From NCBI RefSeq assembly GCF_900232995.1, contig NZ_OCVX01000007.1, forward strand, positions 196,599 through 248,891: a DNA stretch of 52,293 nt, in the 5' to 3' direction. The stretch is from Mycobacterium simulans. GTDB taxonomy: Bacteria; Actinomycetota; Actinomycetes; Mycobacteriales; Mycobacteriaceae. A program made the position numbers and the translations under genes. The notes below the pieces were generated by a model that ran no database searches, was not told the origin of the DNA, and was given only the letters and a program-made list of their open reading frames with translations. Numbering within the stretch: the stretch's first letter is position 1; each line of letters begins with the position of its first letter. Shown piece by piece: positions 1-8,931 of the stretch.

Positions 1-170
1 CAACGACGGAATAGTTTGCGACGGAATACTCAACGCCGGCAAATCAAACCCACCCAACGCCGTCCCCGCCGGAATCGTCAACGACGGAATAGTTTGCGAC
101 GGAATACTCAACGCCGGCAAATCAAACGCACCCAACGCCGTCCCCGCCGGAATCGTCAACGACGGAATCG
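1..170. repeat. 78-bp tandem repeat in PPE-MPTR C-terminal region
   Basis: The unit starting CAACGACGGAATAGTTTGCG at 1 recurs at 79 and begins again, diverging, at 157, so the period is 78 bp or 26 codons. The first two copies are nearly identical, one visible difference being CCC/GCA near base 50 of the unit. The array continues past the window start. It encodes a repeated stretch with SIPSxTIPSLTIPAG and AFDLPAL elements. Confidence 0.9.
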
Positions 171-1596
171 TCAACGACGGCACTGACAACGCGGGTAGAT
201 TGAAGGCCGGAACAGATATACCCTGTATATTAAGAGGCGGCAGCATCAAGTCGGGCGTCGTGATGGCGAAGTGCAGGCTGCCCTGACCCACGCCGCGGTA
301 GTAAACACCGGTGTTCATATCGCCTGTGTTGAACAAGCCGTTGTTCATGTTGCCGAAATTCAATACACCGGTGTTGATATTGCCGCTGTTGAACCAGCCG
401 GTGTTAGAGCTACCTGTGTTTAAACCACCGGTATTAGAGGCGCCGACGTTGAAGTTGCCCATGTTGTAGCTGCCGACGTTGAAACTACCCGTGTTCGCAT
501 TGCCGACGTCGAATATACCGGTGTTGAACGAGCCGGCATTGAAGAAGCCGGTGCTGCCTTGTCCGGAGTTGAACAGACCCGTGCTGAAATTACCGGAGTT
601 TCCAATCCCGAAGTTGCCATTACCCGAGTTGAAGAAGCCGATGTTTCCAGTGCCCGAGTTGAACAAGCCAAAATTGCCGCCGCCGGAGTTCAGCCCGCCG
701 ATGCCGATCTGATTGTTGCCGGTAAGCCCGAAGCCGATGTTGTTGTTGCCGGTGTTCGCAAATCCGAAGTTTCCGCTCCCGGTATTGCCAAACCCAATAT
801 TGAGGTTGCCTACGTTTGCGAAACCGAAGTTGCCGCTGCCGGCGTTCCCGGTGCCCAGGTTGTTGCTCCCCAGGTTTGCCCAGCCGAAGTTAGAGGTGCC
901 GAAGTTTCCAGAGCCGAAGTTGACATTGCCCAGGTTCGCGCTGCCAATGTTTCCGAAACCGTTGTTGGCATTGCCGACGTTGCCGCCACCGGCATTGCCC
1001 AGGCCGAAGTTCAGAGTCGTGTTCCGGCCCGGAACCGCGATCTCGCCGGCGGCCGCAGGCACCGCGCCGGCCAACCCCCGCAGGGGTTGGATGAACGGCG
1101 TCAACGCCGAGGCCACCGCCGAAGCCCCGGCGTGATACGCGGCCATTGCCGACACGTCCAGGGCCCACATCTCTTCGTAGAGCGACTCGACCGCTGCGAT
1201 CGCTGGGGCGTTTTGCCCGAAGATGTTCGAAAACACCAGCGATAGCAAGTCAGAACGGTTCGCCGCCACCAGAGCCGGACTCACCATTGCCGACCGGACC
1301 GCATCAAACTCGGCCGCCATGGCTCCGGCTTGCGCTGCCGCCTGGCCCGCCCGGGCCGCCGCGGTAGCGAGCCACTCCACGTATGGGCCGGCGGCTGCCG
1401 CCATCGCCACTGACGACGCACCCTGCCACGATCCGTTCACCAGCCCCGATGTCACGGTTCCGAAAGAAGCCGCCGCCGAGCCTAATTCGTCGGCCAACCC
1501 GCCCCAGGCGGCTGCCGCTTCCAGCATCGGTTCCGACCCGGCGCCGGCAAGTATCAGGGCCGAGTTGACCTCGGGCGGCAAGACCGAAAAGTTCAT
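1..1596 (-). CDS. PPE family protein, MPTR type (3' end outside window)
   Basis: The reverse strand is open from 1596 to the window edge, 532 codons with no stop. It starts MNFSVLPPEVNSALILAGAG, a standard PPE N-terminus with the Pro-Pro-Glu signature at residues 8-10. The PPE helical domain covers about residues 1-180. It is followed by roughly 240 residues of NxGxxNxG pentapeptide-like repeats (MPTR), then a region rich in LSIPS/LTIPAG built from a 78-bp repeat that runs off the edge. The start is backed by GAGAAGG about nine bases upstream. PPE proteins are exported by ESX-5-type systems and are usually cell-surface. The position before an Rv1919c homologue suggests a PPE34/PPE35-like gene, but repeats make orthology unsafe. 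No PE partner is visible in the window. Confidence 0.93.
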   Translation of the reverse strand, partial: MNFSVLPPEVNSALILAGAGSEPMLEAAAAWGGLADELGSAAASFGTVTSGLVNGSWQGASSVAMAAAAGPYVEWLATAAARAGQAAAQAGAMAAEFDAVRSAMVSPALVAANRSDLLSLVFSNIFGQNAPAIAAVESLYEEMWALDVSAMAAYHAGASAVASALTPFIQPLRGLAGAVPAAAGEIAVPGRNTTLNFGLGNAGGGNVGNANNGFGNIGSANLGNVNFGSGNFGTSNFGWANLGSNNLGTGNAGSGNFGFANVGNLNIGFGNTGSGNFGFANTGNNNIGFGLTGNNQIGIGGLNSGGGNFGLFNSGTGNIGFFNSGNGNFGIGNSGNFSTGLFNSGQGSTGFFNAGSFNTGIFDVGNANTGSFNVGSYNMGNFNVGASNTGGLNTGSSNTGWFNSGNINTGVLNFGNMNNGLFNTGDMNTGVYYRGVGQGSLHFAITTPDLMLPPLNIQGISVPAFNLPALSVPSLTIPSLTIPAGTALGAFDLPALSIPSQTIPSLTIPAGTALGGFDLPALSIPSQTIPSL

Positions 1597-2079
1597 CACT
1601 GCAACCCTTCTCAGGTGGGATCACGTCCAAATATGACAACTCGAGACGACCGGTCACCGGCCCGACCCTTCGCCGGTCGTCAAGCTGATGTCGTTGCGGA
1701 CAAGCTACGCGGCGACCCGAGGGCATTCCCGCAATTTATCGAAACGATTACAAAACGTTATCTAAACGTAATAACATTTCGAGACAATTGCCAATTCTCT
1801 TTACACTGACTAAATGGAGCTGATGCTCCACTTTATTTGTCAAGGTCAGGATCGCTGCCGTGGGCTTAGATTTCGCCGGTGCCAGCGGATTTGGCCGAAG
1901 AGCTTCCCCTCGGAGTTAGTGTCGCTAACAAATGAGATGGGGACCTAGATTGGAGAAAGGGCAAATGCCGGGCGTGTCCAAAAGATTGACGTAGTGCGCA
2001 AATCATTCACAAATATATCCGTCGTTTCACAGAAGATGCGGTGATGTTGATGGCGGAAATGCCTGGTGCGCAACGTCGC
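1597..2079. promoter_or_regulatory. AT-rich intergenic region upstream of the PPE gene
   Basis: About 480 bp without a convincing gene. The part at 1730-1840 is markedly A/T-rich compared with the surroundings and lies directly upstream of the reverse-strand PPE gene, so it probably carries its promoter. A short forward open frame at 1615-1809 has no family signature or ribosome site. The rest, 1850-2079, holds nothing I recognise. Confidence 0.5.
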
Positions 2080-3075
2080 TCATGTCGAAAGTCCGGCAGC
2101 TACAGCGAAGGCGCGTAACTCGCGCGAAATGTCCGATCCCGCAGGCTGATACACGAGTTCGGTGACCCCGAGCGACGCGAGCCCAGCGATTTTCTCCGAG
2201 ACTTGTTCAGCGGTACCCGTCAACGCCATAGTGTTGGCGAACTTGAGGAAGTCAACGACATAGGGTTCGTCAATCGGGTTGGGCTTCATCGAATGTCCTT
2301 CATACATAGCAAGATGCCGCTCCGCGACGGGCCATGACTCGATCGCCTCGCGCCATCCCTTTCCACCCGGCAAGGCATCGACCGCCTCGGCGCCCGCGCG
2401 CTCGTACATTGCGTGATAGAGCACGACCGCCGATGGAGCCGCAGCGTCGATCGCCCGTGGCGAGTTCAGGTCCTCCCCGTCCTCGAGCACCGTGCCAAAG
2501 GTCAGTAGCGCGCGCCAGTCCGGCACACCCGGGACAATCGGTTGCGGCATGCCGGCCGAGAACACGCCATCACCGAGTTCAGCCGCGACGGCCAGCCCCT
2601 TCGGACCGTCGGCGCCGATGAGAATCGGCACCTCAATTGGGCGCGGTGCCCCGCAACCGGATAGCTGCAACAAGCGGATCGCCGACCCTTCCCACTCCGC
2701 CGTCTCGCCGGCGAGCAGGGTCCGCAAACAGCGAACATAGTCAGCCACGTGCTGCCACGCCATGGGTCGCTTGCCCATTGCGAGACGACCGGTGAACCCG
2801 GTCCCGATTCCCACGACCACCCGGCCCGGCGCCTGTGCCACCAGCTCCGCGATGGCAGCAGCGTTGACCATTGGATGCCGCAGGCTGGGGACGAGCACAC
2901 CTGGCCCGATTCCGATGCGCGTCGTTCGCTCCGCACACCTGCTCAGCACCATCCACACATCGGTGACCAGCGCCGGTGAGTCGTACAGCCAGGCACGCTG
3001 GTAGCCAAGTGTTTCCGCCAACTCCACCTGGCTGGGACTATCGGAGGCGGTGGCAAGCGCGCACGAAATGTCCAC
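2080..3075 (-). CDS. LLM-class (luciferase-like) oxidoreductase, probably F420-dependent
   Basis: 331 residues starting at GTG 3075; there is no in-frame ATG just upstream. The N-terminus MDISCALATASDSPSQVELA, the segment IGIGPGVLVPSLRHP at about residues 53-67, and GRVVVGIGTGFTG at about 82-94 are typical of the luciferase-like TIM barrel of methylene-H4MPT-reductase-like enzymes. In mycobacteria most such proteins use F420 rather than FMN; that cofactor choice is an inference from the family. The C-terminal part keeps the usual GTAEQVSEKIAGL segment. Substrate unknown. It stands alone on the reverse strand, divergent from the next gene. Confidence 0.85.
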   Translation of the reverse strand: MDISCALATASDSPSQVELAETLGYQRAWLYDSPALVTDVWMVLSRCAERTTRIGIGPGVLVPSLRHPMVNAAAIAELVAQAPGRVVVGIGTGFTGRLAMGKRPMAWQHVADYVRCLRTLLAGETAEWEGSAIRLLQLSGCGAPRPIEVPILIGADGPKGLAVAAELGDGVFSAGMPQPIVPGVPDWRALLTFGTVLEDGEDLNSPRAIDAAAPSAVVLYHAMYERAGAEAVDALPGGKGWREAIESWPVAERHLAMYEGHSMKPNPIDEPYVVDFLKFANTMALTGTAEQVSEKIAGLASLGVTELVYQPAGSDISRELRAFAVAAGLST

Positions 3076-3266
3076 TCCGTCGATACTTCCATCAGCGAAC
3101 CATGATTGTTCGAATGGATAGCGCTGTCGGCGACCTGCACTTAGCGGTGTGCCGGAGGTTCGGTTCGGCGATCAACCGGATGCCCAGTCGCGGCTGCTGG
3201 CTCGTCTCGGGCGCGATCCGTCCTGGCGGTCCGTTTCCGCGGGCAAATAAGGGGTACGAGAGTCAC

Positions 3267-3665
3267 ATGGCCGCGAGACGAGAGTTGAGAACGCGAAATC
3301 TGATGCGCTGCGAAGCTAGGACGGCCTTCGCGATCTTGGGCGGCGGAGCATTGCTTGTGTTGACCGTCGCTTGCGGCGGTGGCACCAATAAGGCACCGAC
3401 TAGCACCACGACTCCGAGCACCACTCCAACGACAACGACGCAGACCACTGCGCCCGGCGGGACGCCGACACCGGGGGAAACCGCGCCCGGCGGTCCCACC
3501 GGTGGCGGCGGACCCGGCGGCGGGGGCGGCAGCATCCCCGGCGGTCCCACCGGCGGTGGCGGACCCGGCGGCGGAGGCGGCACCATACCCGGCGTCGGCG
3601 GTGGTGGCGGCGGACCCGGCGGTGGCGGCGGCTGCGTCGGGAACGTCTGTGGCGGCTACCCGTGA
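3267..3665 (+). CDS. Thr/Pro- and Gly-rich secreted protein or lipoprotein
   Basis: ATG 3267 gives about 132 residues; an in-frame ATG at 3303 gives a cleaner signal peptide beginning MRCEARTAFAILGGG and ending LLVLTVAC, close to a lipobox although the -3 residue is Thr. The mature part is a Thr/Pro linker (residues about 45-75), then two copies of a 17-residue Gly-rich unit (GPTGGGGPGGGGGSIPG type, encoded by 51-bp repeats at 3492-3542 and 3543-3593) and a tail with two Cys. The design suggests an exported surface or cell-wall protein of low complexity. No enzyme domain is visible, and the function is unknown. Confidence 0.7.
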   Translation: MAARRELRTRNLMRCEARTAFAILGGGALLVLTVACGGGTNKAPTSTTTPSTTPTTTTQTTAPGGTPTPGETAPGGPTGGGGPGGGGGSIPGGPTGGGGPGGGGGTIPGVGGGGGGPGGGGGCVGNVCGGYP

Positions 3666-3782
3666 TCGCACCCTGATCGCCGAACCTACAACTTATTGAG
3701 GCCCAAGATTTCCTAGCCCCACCGGTTTTGGCGGGGCTATGTTCGTCCAAGGTTCGGTCAAGCCGATCGCAAGGGAGCCCCA

Positions 3783-4946
3783 ATGGCCAAACTCAGGTTC
3801 GGATATTTCATCGCACCATTTCACCGTGCCGGCACCAATCCAACGCTGGCGTTACAACGCGACCTGGAATTCATCGAACATCTCGACGCCCTCGGCTTCG
3901 ACGAAGTGTGGTTGGGAGAGCATCACTCGGCGGGCAGCGAGATCATCAGTTCACCGGAGGTCTTCATTGCGGCCGCGGCCGAGCGAGCCAAGCGGATCCG
4001 GTTCGGCACCGGGGTTATCTCGCTGTCGTATCACAACCCGCTCTGGGTCGCGGATCGGTTGATGTTGCTCGATCACCTCACCCACGGCCGCATCATCGGG
4101 GGAGTAGGACCGGGGTCACTGCCCACCGATTCGGCGATGATCGGGCTCAACCCCACCGATACTCGCGAGCTTCTGGAAACCAACCTCGATATCCTCGCGC
4201 GGCTACTGGCGGGGGAGACCGTCACCGCCAAGACCGCCACACACCAACTCATCGACGCCCAGTTGCAGCTTGCGCCGTACTCCGACGGCGGGATTCCGCT
4301 GGCGGTAGCCGCCGTCGCCTCGCCGACCGGAGCCCGGCTCGCCGGCAGACACGGCATCGGCCTGCTGTCCATCGGCGCGACGCTCACGATCGAAGGCTTT
4401 AGCGCGCTCGCCTACCACTGGGGCATCGTCGAAGAGCGCGCCGCGGCCTTCGGCACACAAGTCGACCGCAAGAACTGGAGCCTGGTCGGACCGTTCCATA
4501 TCGCCGAAACCGACGAGCAGGCGCGCGCCGACGTGAAATTCGGCATCGAGCCGTGGGTCCGCTACTTCCAAAAGGTGGCCGCCTTCCCGCAAATGACCAT
4601 GCCCGGGGAGCGGCTCGACGAGATGATCGACATCATCAACGACAACGGAGCCGGGGTCATCGGTACGCCGGAGCGAGCGCGGGCCCAGGTGCAAAGGCTG
4701 TGGGATCAGTCCGGCGGATTCGGCTGCATGCTGCAGATGGGCCACGAGTGGGCCAATCCCGCCGCGACCAAACGATCGGCCGAATTGTTCGCCGCCGAAG
4801 TGATGCCGCATTTTCAGGGGCAGGCGCAACCCACGATCGACGCCGCTGCGCGGGCTAGCGAAGCACGCGACGACCTCGCGCAGACGCACCTGCAAGCCAT
4901 CGAGCACATGACTAAGAAGTATCAGGACGAGGTCGGTTCGAAATAG
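3783..4946 (+). CDS. Luciferase-like flavin monooxygenase
   Basis: 387 residues from ATG 3783, with AAGGGAGCC upstream as ribosome site. It has the pattern of the bacterial-luciferase/limonene-hydroxylase-like group: RFGYFIAPFH at residues 4-13, GFDEVWLGEHHSAG at about 39-52, then the RIRFGTGVISLSYHNP and GRIIGGVGPGSLPTD segments. The WLGEHH stretch lines the flavin and substrate pocket in this family. Members use FMN or F420 to oxidise aliphatic or terpenoid substrates; the actual substrate cannot be read from sequence. It ends one base before the stop codon of the convergent SRPBCC gene. Confidence 0.87.
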   Translation: MAKLRFGYFIAPFHRAGTNPTLALQRDLEFIEHLDALGFDEVWLGEHHSAGSEIISSPEVFIAAAAERAKRIRFGTGVISLSYHNPLWVADRLMLLDHLTHGRIIGGVGPGSLPTDSAMIGLNPTDTRELLETNLDILARLLAGETVTAKTATHQLIDAQLQLAPYSDGGIPLAVAAVASPTGARLAGRHGIGLLSIGATLTIEGFSALAYHWGIVEERAAAFGTQVDRKNWSLVGPFHIAETDEQARADVKFGIEPWVRYFQKVAAFPQMTMPGERLDEMIDIINDNGAGVIGTPERARAQVQRLWDQSGGFGCMLQMGHEWANPAATKRSAELFAAEVMPHFQGQAQPTIDAAARASEARDDLAQTHLQAIEHMTKKYQDEVGSK

Positions 4947-4947
4947 C

Positions 4948-5415
4948 TCAACACTCGCTAGCTGCCTCGCGCTCGGCGGCCTTGACCAGTCGACCGGCGA
5001 ACAACTTGACGGCACCTCCCAGCGCCGCCCGCATCACCGGACCTGTTGCGGCGACTCCTTCGATGAACGAGCCACTCCAACGGATGTCGGTACCACCCGA
5101 CGCATTGGGCGTCAGAACCACCTCGCCCGTGTAGTCCTTGGCCGGCGTCGAGGGCCCGACCAGCTTGTAGACGTGGCGGCGATCCTGCTCGTACTCGATG
5201 GTCTCTTCCTGCACGAATACCGGCCACATCCCCAGCCTGCGAATCGCACCAATGCCCCCCGGTTCCGGATCACCCTTCCGGACCCAACTCGATTGCATGA
5301 CGATCGGCTTAGCCCATTCCGACCAGCGCGCACCATCGGTTGCGAGCCGAAACAGTGTCGCGGCAGGCGCGCTGCTGGTCTTGGTGACCTCGAACGAAAA
5401 CTTGCGACCCGACAT
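4948..5415 (-). CDS. SRPBCC (polyketide cyclase/dehydrase-like) protein, Rv1919c-like
   Basis: 155 residues starting at ATG 5415 (MSGRKFSFEVTKTSSAPAAT). The open frame extends upstream, but homologues begin at MSGRKFS. The fold is a START/Bet v1-like SRPBCC domain: a beta strand followed by ATLFRLATDGARWSEWAKP, a central GGIGAIRRLGMWP, and a C-terminal helix. Such proteins bind hydrophobic ligands; no catalytic residues can be assigned. It is divergent from the acyltransferase at 5534 and has a back-to-back stop with the preceding oxidoreductase. It matches Rv1919c, as I recall that protein, closely. Confidence 0.87.
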   Translation of the reverse strand: MSGRKFSFEVTKTSSAPAATLFRLATDGARWSEWAKPIVMQSSWVRKGDPEPGGIGAIRRLGMWPVFVQEETIEYEQDRRHVYKLVGPSTPAKDYTGEVVLTPNASGGTDIRWSGSFIEGVAATGPVMRAALGGAVKLFAGRLVKAAEREAASEC

Positions 5416-5533
5416 GCGCGACTCCCGGATGCGACCGACGACACTGCCGCGTACCCTACCGCGCAGGCCGCCGATGTCCGGCATGCCGGCGAAAGTAATG
5501 CCCCGGTGAGCGCGGCAAGGGCATACTCACGAT

Positions 5534-6358
5534 GTGCCAAACGCCGATGCCGATTCAGTTCCGGCTGCGCCCACAAAGGATGACGTCGCCGCGGCGCTGC
5601 GTGTCATGAAGCCGCTGCGAAAGGTGATCAAACCCAAGGTCTATGGGATCGACAAGGTGCCGACCGAGCGCGCGTTGTTGGTTGGCAATCACAACACCCT
5701 TGGCATGGTCGACGCGCCGTTGCTCGCCGCCGAGCTTTGGGAGCGGGGCAGAATGGTCCGATCCCTCGGCGATCATGCTCACTTCAAGATTCCGGGATGG
5801 CGCGAAGCGCTCACGCGAATGGGCGTCGTTGAGGGCACCCGAGAGATCGCATCGGAATTGATGCGACGAGGCGAACTTGTCATGGTCTTTCCCGGCGGCG
5901 GCCGTGAGGTCAACAAGCGCAAGAACGAGCAATACAAGCTGGTGTGGAAAAACCGACTTGGGTTCGCGCGCTTGGCAATCCAGCATGGCTATCCGATTGT
6001 GCCGTTCGCTTCGGTGGGGGCGGAACACGGCATCGACATCGTCCTCGACAACGAATCAGTTCTGCTGGCACCGGTGCAGTTCCTGGCCGAGAAGGTGCTC
6101 GGCACACCTGACGGGCCGCCCCTGGTCCGCGGCGTCGGACTGACCCCGCTGCCGCGTCCCGAACGCCAGTACTACTGGTTCGGCGAGCCGATCGACACCA
6201 CAGAGTTCCAAGGACAGGAAGCCGACGACAACGCCGCACGCAAAGTGCGCGAACGCACCGCCGTCGCGATCGAGCACGGGATCGAGCTGATGCTGGCCGA
6301 GCGCGAAGCCGACCCGAATCGTTCGGTGGTCCGACGGCTACTACGGACCGATGCCTAG
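5534..6358 (+). CDS. Lysophospholipid-type acyltransferase, Rv1920-like
   Basis: 274 residues, start GTG 5534. The acyltransferase HX4D motif is present in VGNHNTLGMVDAP (about residues 51-63), and a VFPGGGRE motif (about 117-124) corresponds to the FPEG block that binds the glycerol phosphate in the PlsC superfamily. A basic segment KRKNEQYKLVWKNR follows. No signal peptide is visible, so it should act at the inner face of the membrane, transferring an acyl group to a glycerol or lysolipid acceptor. There is no clear Shine-Dalgarno; TACTCA lies just upstream, so a leaderless message is possible. A second enzyme of the same superfamily lies at 36173-36976. Confidence 0.88.
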   Translation: MPNADADSVPAAPTKDDVAAALRVMKPLRKVIKPKVYGIDKVPTERALLVGNHNTLGMVDAPLLAAELWERGRMVRSLGDHAHFKIPGWREALTRMGVVEGTREIASELMRRGELVMVFPGGGREVNKRKNEQYKLVWKNRLGFARLAIQHGYPIVPFASVGAEHGIDIVLDNESVLLAPVQFLAEKVLGTPDGPPLVRGVGLTPLPRPERQYYWFGEPIDTTEFQGQEADDNAARKVRERTAVAIEHGIELMLAEREADPNRSVVRRLLRTDA

Positions 6359-6399
6359 CACCGAATGGTTGCGAAAGATTGTGTTGGACAGGCTGATTG

Positions 6400-7530
6400 A
6401 TGGCTAGGGCGGACCACGAACAGCGCATCGGGCGACCGTTGCGGCTAATCGCGGTCGCGCTCTTGCTGGCTGCCTGCGGTGGCAAGCAGATGACGAACGC
6501 TGCTGTGACCACCACCACCGGGGCCACACAAACCCTCACCGTCAAGGCCCACAACAGCCAGGACGTATTGAACGGTGCAGTCCTGGATGGTGAGCCTGGC
6601 TGCTCGGCTGCGGTGGGTATCGAGGGGAAGGTCGCGTGGGCCGGGGCCCGTGGCCTAGCCAACCTGGCGACCGGCATCCAGATCACTGCGGACACCGTGT
6701 TCGATATCGCCTCGGTGTCCAAGCAATTCACCGCCACCGCGGTCCTGCTGCTGGTCGACGCAGGAAAGCTGACACTGGAAGACGCGCTATCGGAATACGT
6801 GCCCGACCTGCCGGCGTGGTCGGACAAGGTCACTATCGCGGAGCTGATGCACCACACCAGCGGCATCCCCGATTACATCGGACTGCTGCAGGAGCAGGGG
6901 TATCAATTCAACGAGCGCACCACCCAGTCCGAAGCCCTGCAGGCATTGGCGGCCGCGCCGGAGCTGGTGTTCAAGCCCGGCTCTCGATACGAATACTCCA
7001 ATTCGAACTATCTGCTGCTCGGCGAAATTGTCCACCGACTCTCCGGGCAGTCGCTGCCGGAGTTCTTGAGCACACAAATCTTTCAACCACTCGGTTTGGC
7101 GATGGTGTTGGATCCGGCCGCGAGAATTCCCAACAAGGCCCTGTCGTATGCCAAGGGCGATGCTAGCCACGGCGGGTACCAGGTGGCCGATTCTCCATGG
7201 GAGCAGATCGGCGACGGTGGCATCCAGACCACGCCCACCCAGCTGGTCCGGTGGGCGGACAACTACCGAACCGGCAAGGTAGGCGGCCCGCAACTGCTCG
7301 ACGAGCAACTCGCGGGGGCGGTGCAAACCGAACCCGGTGGCGGTGACCGTTATGGCGCGGGAATCTTCTCGCTCGCCAACGGCATGCTCGACCACGACGG
7401 CGCCTGGGCGGGATTCGTCACGGCCTTCCGCGTCAGCAGCGACCGGCGTACTTCGGTGGCGATCAGCTGCAACGTCGATAAACAGGACCCGGAGGCGATG
7501 GCCGACGCGTTAGGACGCATCTGGATGTAG
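6400..7530 (+). CDS. Serine beta-lactamase-like lipoprotein, Rv1922-like
   Basis: 376 residues from ATG 6400; the preceding TTG codon is a less likely start. The N-terminus has a basic stretch, a hydrophobic core and the perfect lipobox LLAAC near residue 26, so the protein is a predicted lipoprotein. The class C beta-lactamase/D,D-peptidase fold is shown by SVSK (the SxxK nucleophile, about residue 107), YSN within YEYSNSNYLL (the second motif), and HDGAWAGF as the third motif. It may be an esterase or peptidase rather than a true beta-lactamase. It is followed closely by a second member of the same superfamily, as in the lppF-lipD region of H37Rv. Confidence 0.9.
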   Translation: MARADHEQRIGRPLRLIAVALLLAACGGKQMTNAAVTTTTGATQTLTVKAHNSQDVLNGAVLDGEPGCSAAVGIEGKVAWAGARGLANLATGIQITADTVFDIASVSKQFTATAVLLLVDAGKLTLEDALSEYVPDLPAWSDKVTIAELMHHTSGIPDYIGLLQEQGYQFNERTTQSEALQALAAAPELVFKPGSRYEYSNSNYLLLGEIVHRLSGQSLPEFLSTQIFQPLGLAMVLDPAARIPNKALSYAKGDASHGGYQVADSPWEQIGDGGIQTTPTQLVRWADNYRTGKVGGPQLLDEQLAGAVQTEPGGGDRYGAGIFSLANGMLDHDGAWAGFVTAFRVSSDRRTSVAISCNVDKQDPEAMADALGRIWM

Positions 7531-7584
7531 CCCGTCCGGCCAACCGGTCCGGGATTCGCGTCAGCGCGTGCAATCATTCACGGT

Positions 7585-8853
7585 ATGCCGAAACCGTCTG
7601 TGCTGACGACCGAGGGTGGCCTACCATCCGGCGCGCAAGGTGCCTGCGATTCACGTTTCGCCAACGTCGTCCGAGCGTTCGCTGCGCTATTTCCCGCGCG
7701 CATGTTCGGGGGTGGGGCGTTGTCTGTGTACATCGACGGTGTGCAGGTCGTCGACGTCTGGACGGGTTGGTCCGATCGGCGCGGCAAGGTGCCATGGACC
7801 GCGGACACCGGAGCAATGGTGTTTTCAGCGACCAAAGGGTTGGCCGCGACGGTGATCCACCGGCTCGTCGACCGCGGTCTGTTGTCCTACGACGTGCCAG
7901 TCGCCGAGTATTGGCCGGAGTTCGGAGCCAACGGCAAGTCCGAGATCACGGTCCGCGACGTGCTGCGGCATCGAGCCGGGCTGGCGCACCTCAAGGGTGT
8001 TGGCAAGAAGGAGGTATTGGACCACCTCCTGATGGAGGAACGGCTGGCCGCGGCGCCAGTGGACCACACGCACGGGAAGACGGCCTATCACGCGATCACC
8101 TATGGATGGTTGCTGTCCGGGCTGGCGCGGGCCGTGACCGGTACTGGCATGCGCGACCTGTTCCGCGAAGAGCTGGCACGCCCGCTCAACACCGATGGTT
8201 TGCATCTCGGCCGTCCGCCGGCCGATGCACCCACCGAGGCGGCGCAGACGCTAGTACCGCAAGCGAGAATCCCCACTCCGGTGCTCGACTTTGTGGCGCC
8301 AAAGGTCGCGGGGCTGTCGTTCTCCGGTCTTCTCGGCTCGATCTACTTCCCCGGCATCATGTCCATGCTGCAAGGCGACATGCCGTTTCTCGATGGCGAG
8401 ATCCCGGCGGTCAATGGCGTCGTGACCGCGCGTGCCCTGGCCAAGGTGTACGGCGCGATCGCCAACAACGGCATGATCGACGGAACACGGCTGCTGTCCT
8501 CAGATTTGGTGAGCGAATTGAAGGGGGAGCCCGATCTGACGCCGGATCTGAACCTGGGCATTCCGTTTACCTATCACCAGGGCTATCAGTCGTCCCCGAT
8601 CCCCGGCCTGCTGGCGGGGTACGGCCATATCGGCCTCGGCGGAACCCTCGGGTGGGCCGATCCGGACACCGGCAGCTCGTTCGCCTACGTGCACAACCGA
8701 CTGCTGACGCTGATGTTGTGGGATGTTGGCTCATTCGCCGGGTTGGCTCCGCTGCTGAGCAACGCCATCGCGGCCGCGCGCCGAGCTGGCCCGCTAGAGG
8801 TACCGCATCTCGGTGCAACCTATTACGAACCCGATCAGCAAGAGACCGGGTAA
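7585..8853 (+). CDS. lipD: Beta-lactamase family esterase/lipase, LipD-like
   Basis: 422 residues starting at ATG 7585. Motifs of the serine hydrolase/beta-lactamase family are FSATKG (SxxK, about residue 82), a Tyr motif in YHAITYGW (about 170-177) and GHIGLGG near residue 352 as the HxG motif. There is no signal peptide or lipobox, unlike its upstream neighbour. LipD of M. tuberculosis is reported as a lipase/protease-type enzyme induced by oxidative stress; this protein is its positional and sequence counterpart (Rv1923). The stop TAA at 8851 is followed within a few bases by a long hairpin that probably ends the transcript. Confidence 0.88.
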   Translation: MPKPSVLTTEGGLPSGAQGACDSRFANVVRAFAALFPARMFGGGALSVYIDGVQVVDVWTGWSDRRGKVPWTADTGAMVFSATKGLAATVIHRLVDRGLLSYDVPVAEYWPEFGANGKSEITVRDVLRHRAGLAHLKGVGKKEVLDHLLMEERLAAAPVDHTHGKTAYHAITYGWLLSGLARAVTGTGMRDLFREELARPLNTDGLHLGRPPADAPTEAAQTLVPQARIPTPVLDFVAPKVAGLSFSGLLGSIYFPGIMSMLQGDMPFLDGEIPAVNGVVTARALAKVYGAIANNGMIDGTRLLSSDLVSELKGEPDLTPDLNLGIPFTYHQGYQSSPIPGLLAGYGHIGLGGTLGWADPDTGSSFAYVHNRLLTLMLWDVGSFAGLAPLLSNAIAAARRAGPLEVPHLGATYYEPDQQETG

Positions 8854-8856
8854 CTA

Positions 8857-8922
8857 CCCGCGAGCGTGCGCATTTGTACACGAATTGCGGCGTGTCGCCG
8901 TACAAACGCGCACGCTCGCGGG
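8857..8922. terminator. Long inverted repeat between lipD and the convergent membrane gene
   Basis: Left arm 8857-8879 and right arm 8900-8922 are 23 bases each and complementary except at one position (A opposite the G-equivalent, tolerated as a wobble). The loop is 20 bases. The arms start CCCGCGAGCGTGCGC. The position between two convergent stop codons (8853 and 8932) fits a bidirectional terminator. There is no U-tract, as is common in mycobacteria. Confidence 0.75.
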
Positions 8923-8931
8923 ACTACAACC

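Noticed and set aside
559..1245. Forward frames inside the PPE-MPTR gene
   Set aside because: They arise from the periodic repeats read on the opposite strand.
4203..5015. Reverse 270-codon frame opposite the luciferase-like gene
   Set aside because: Antisense shadow; the forward gene has conserved LLM motifs over its whole length.
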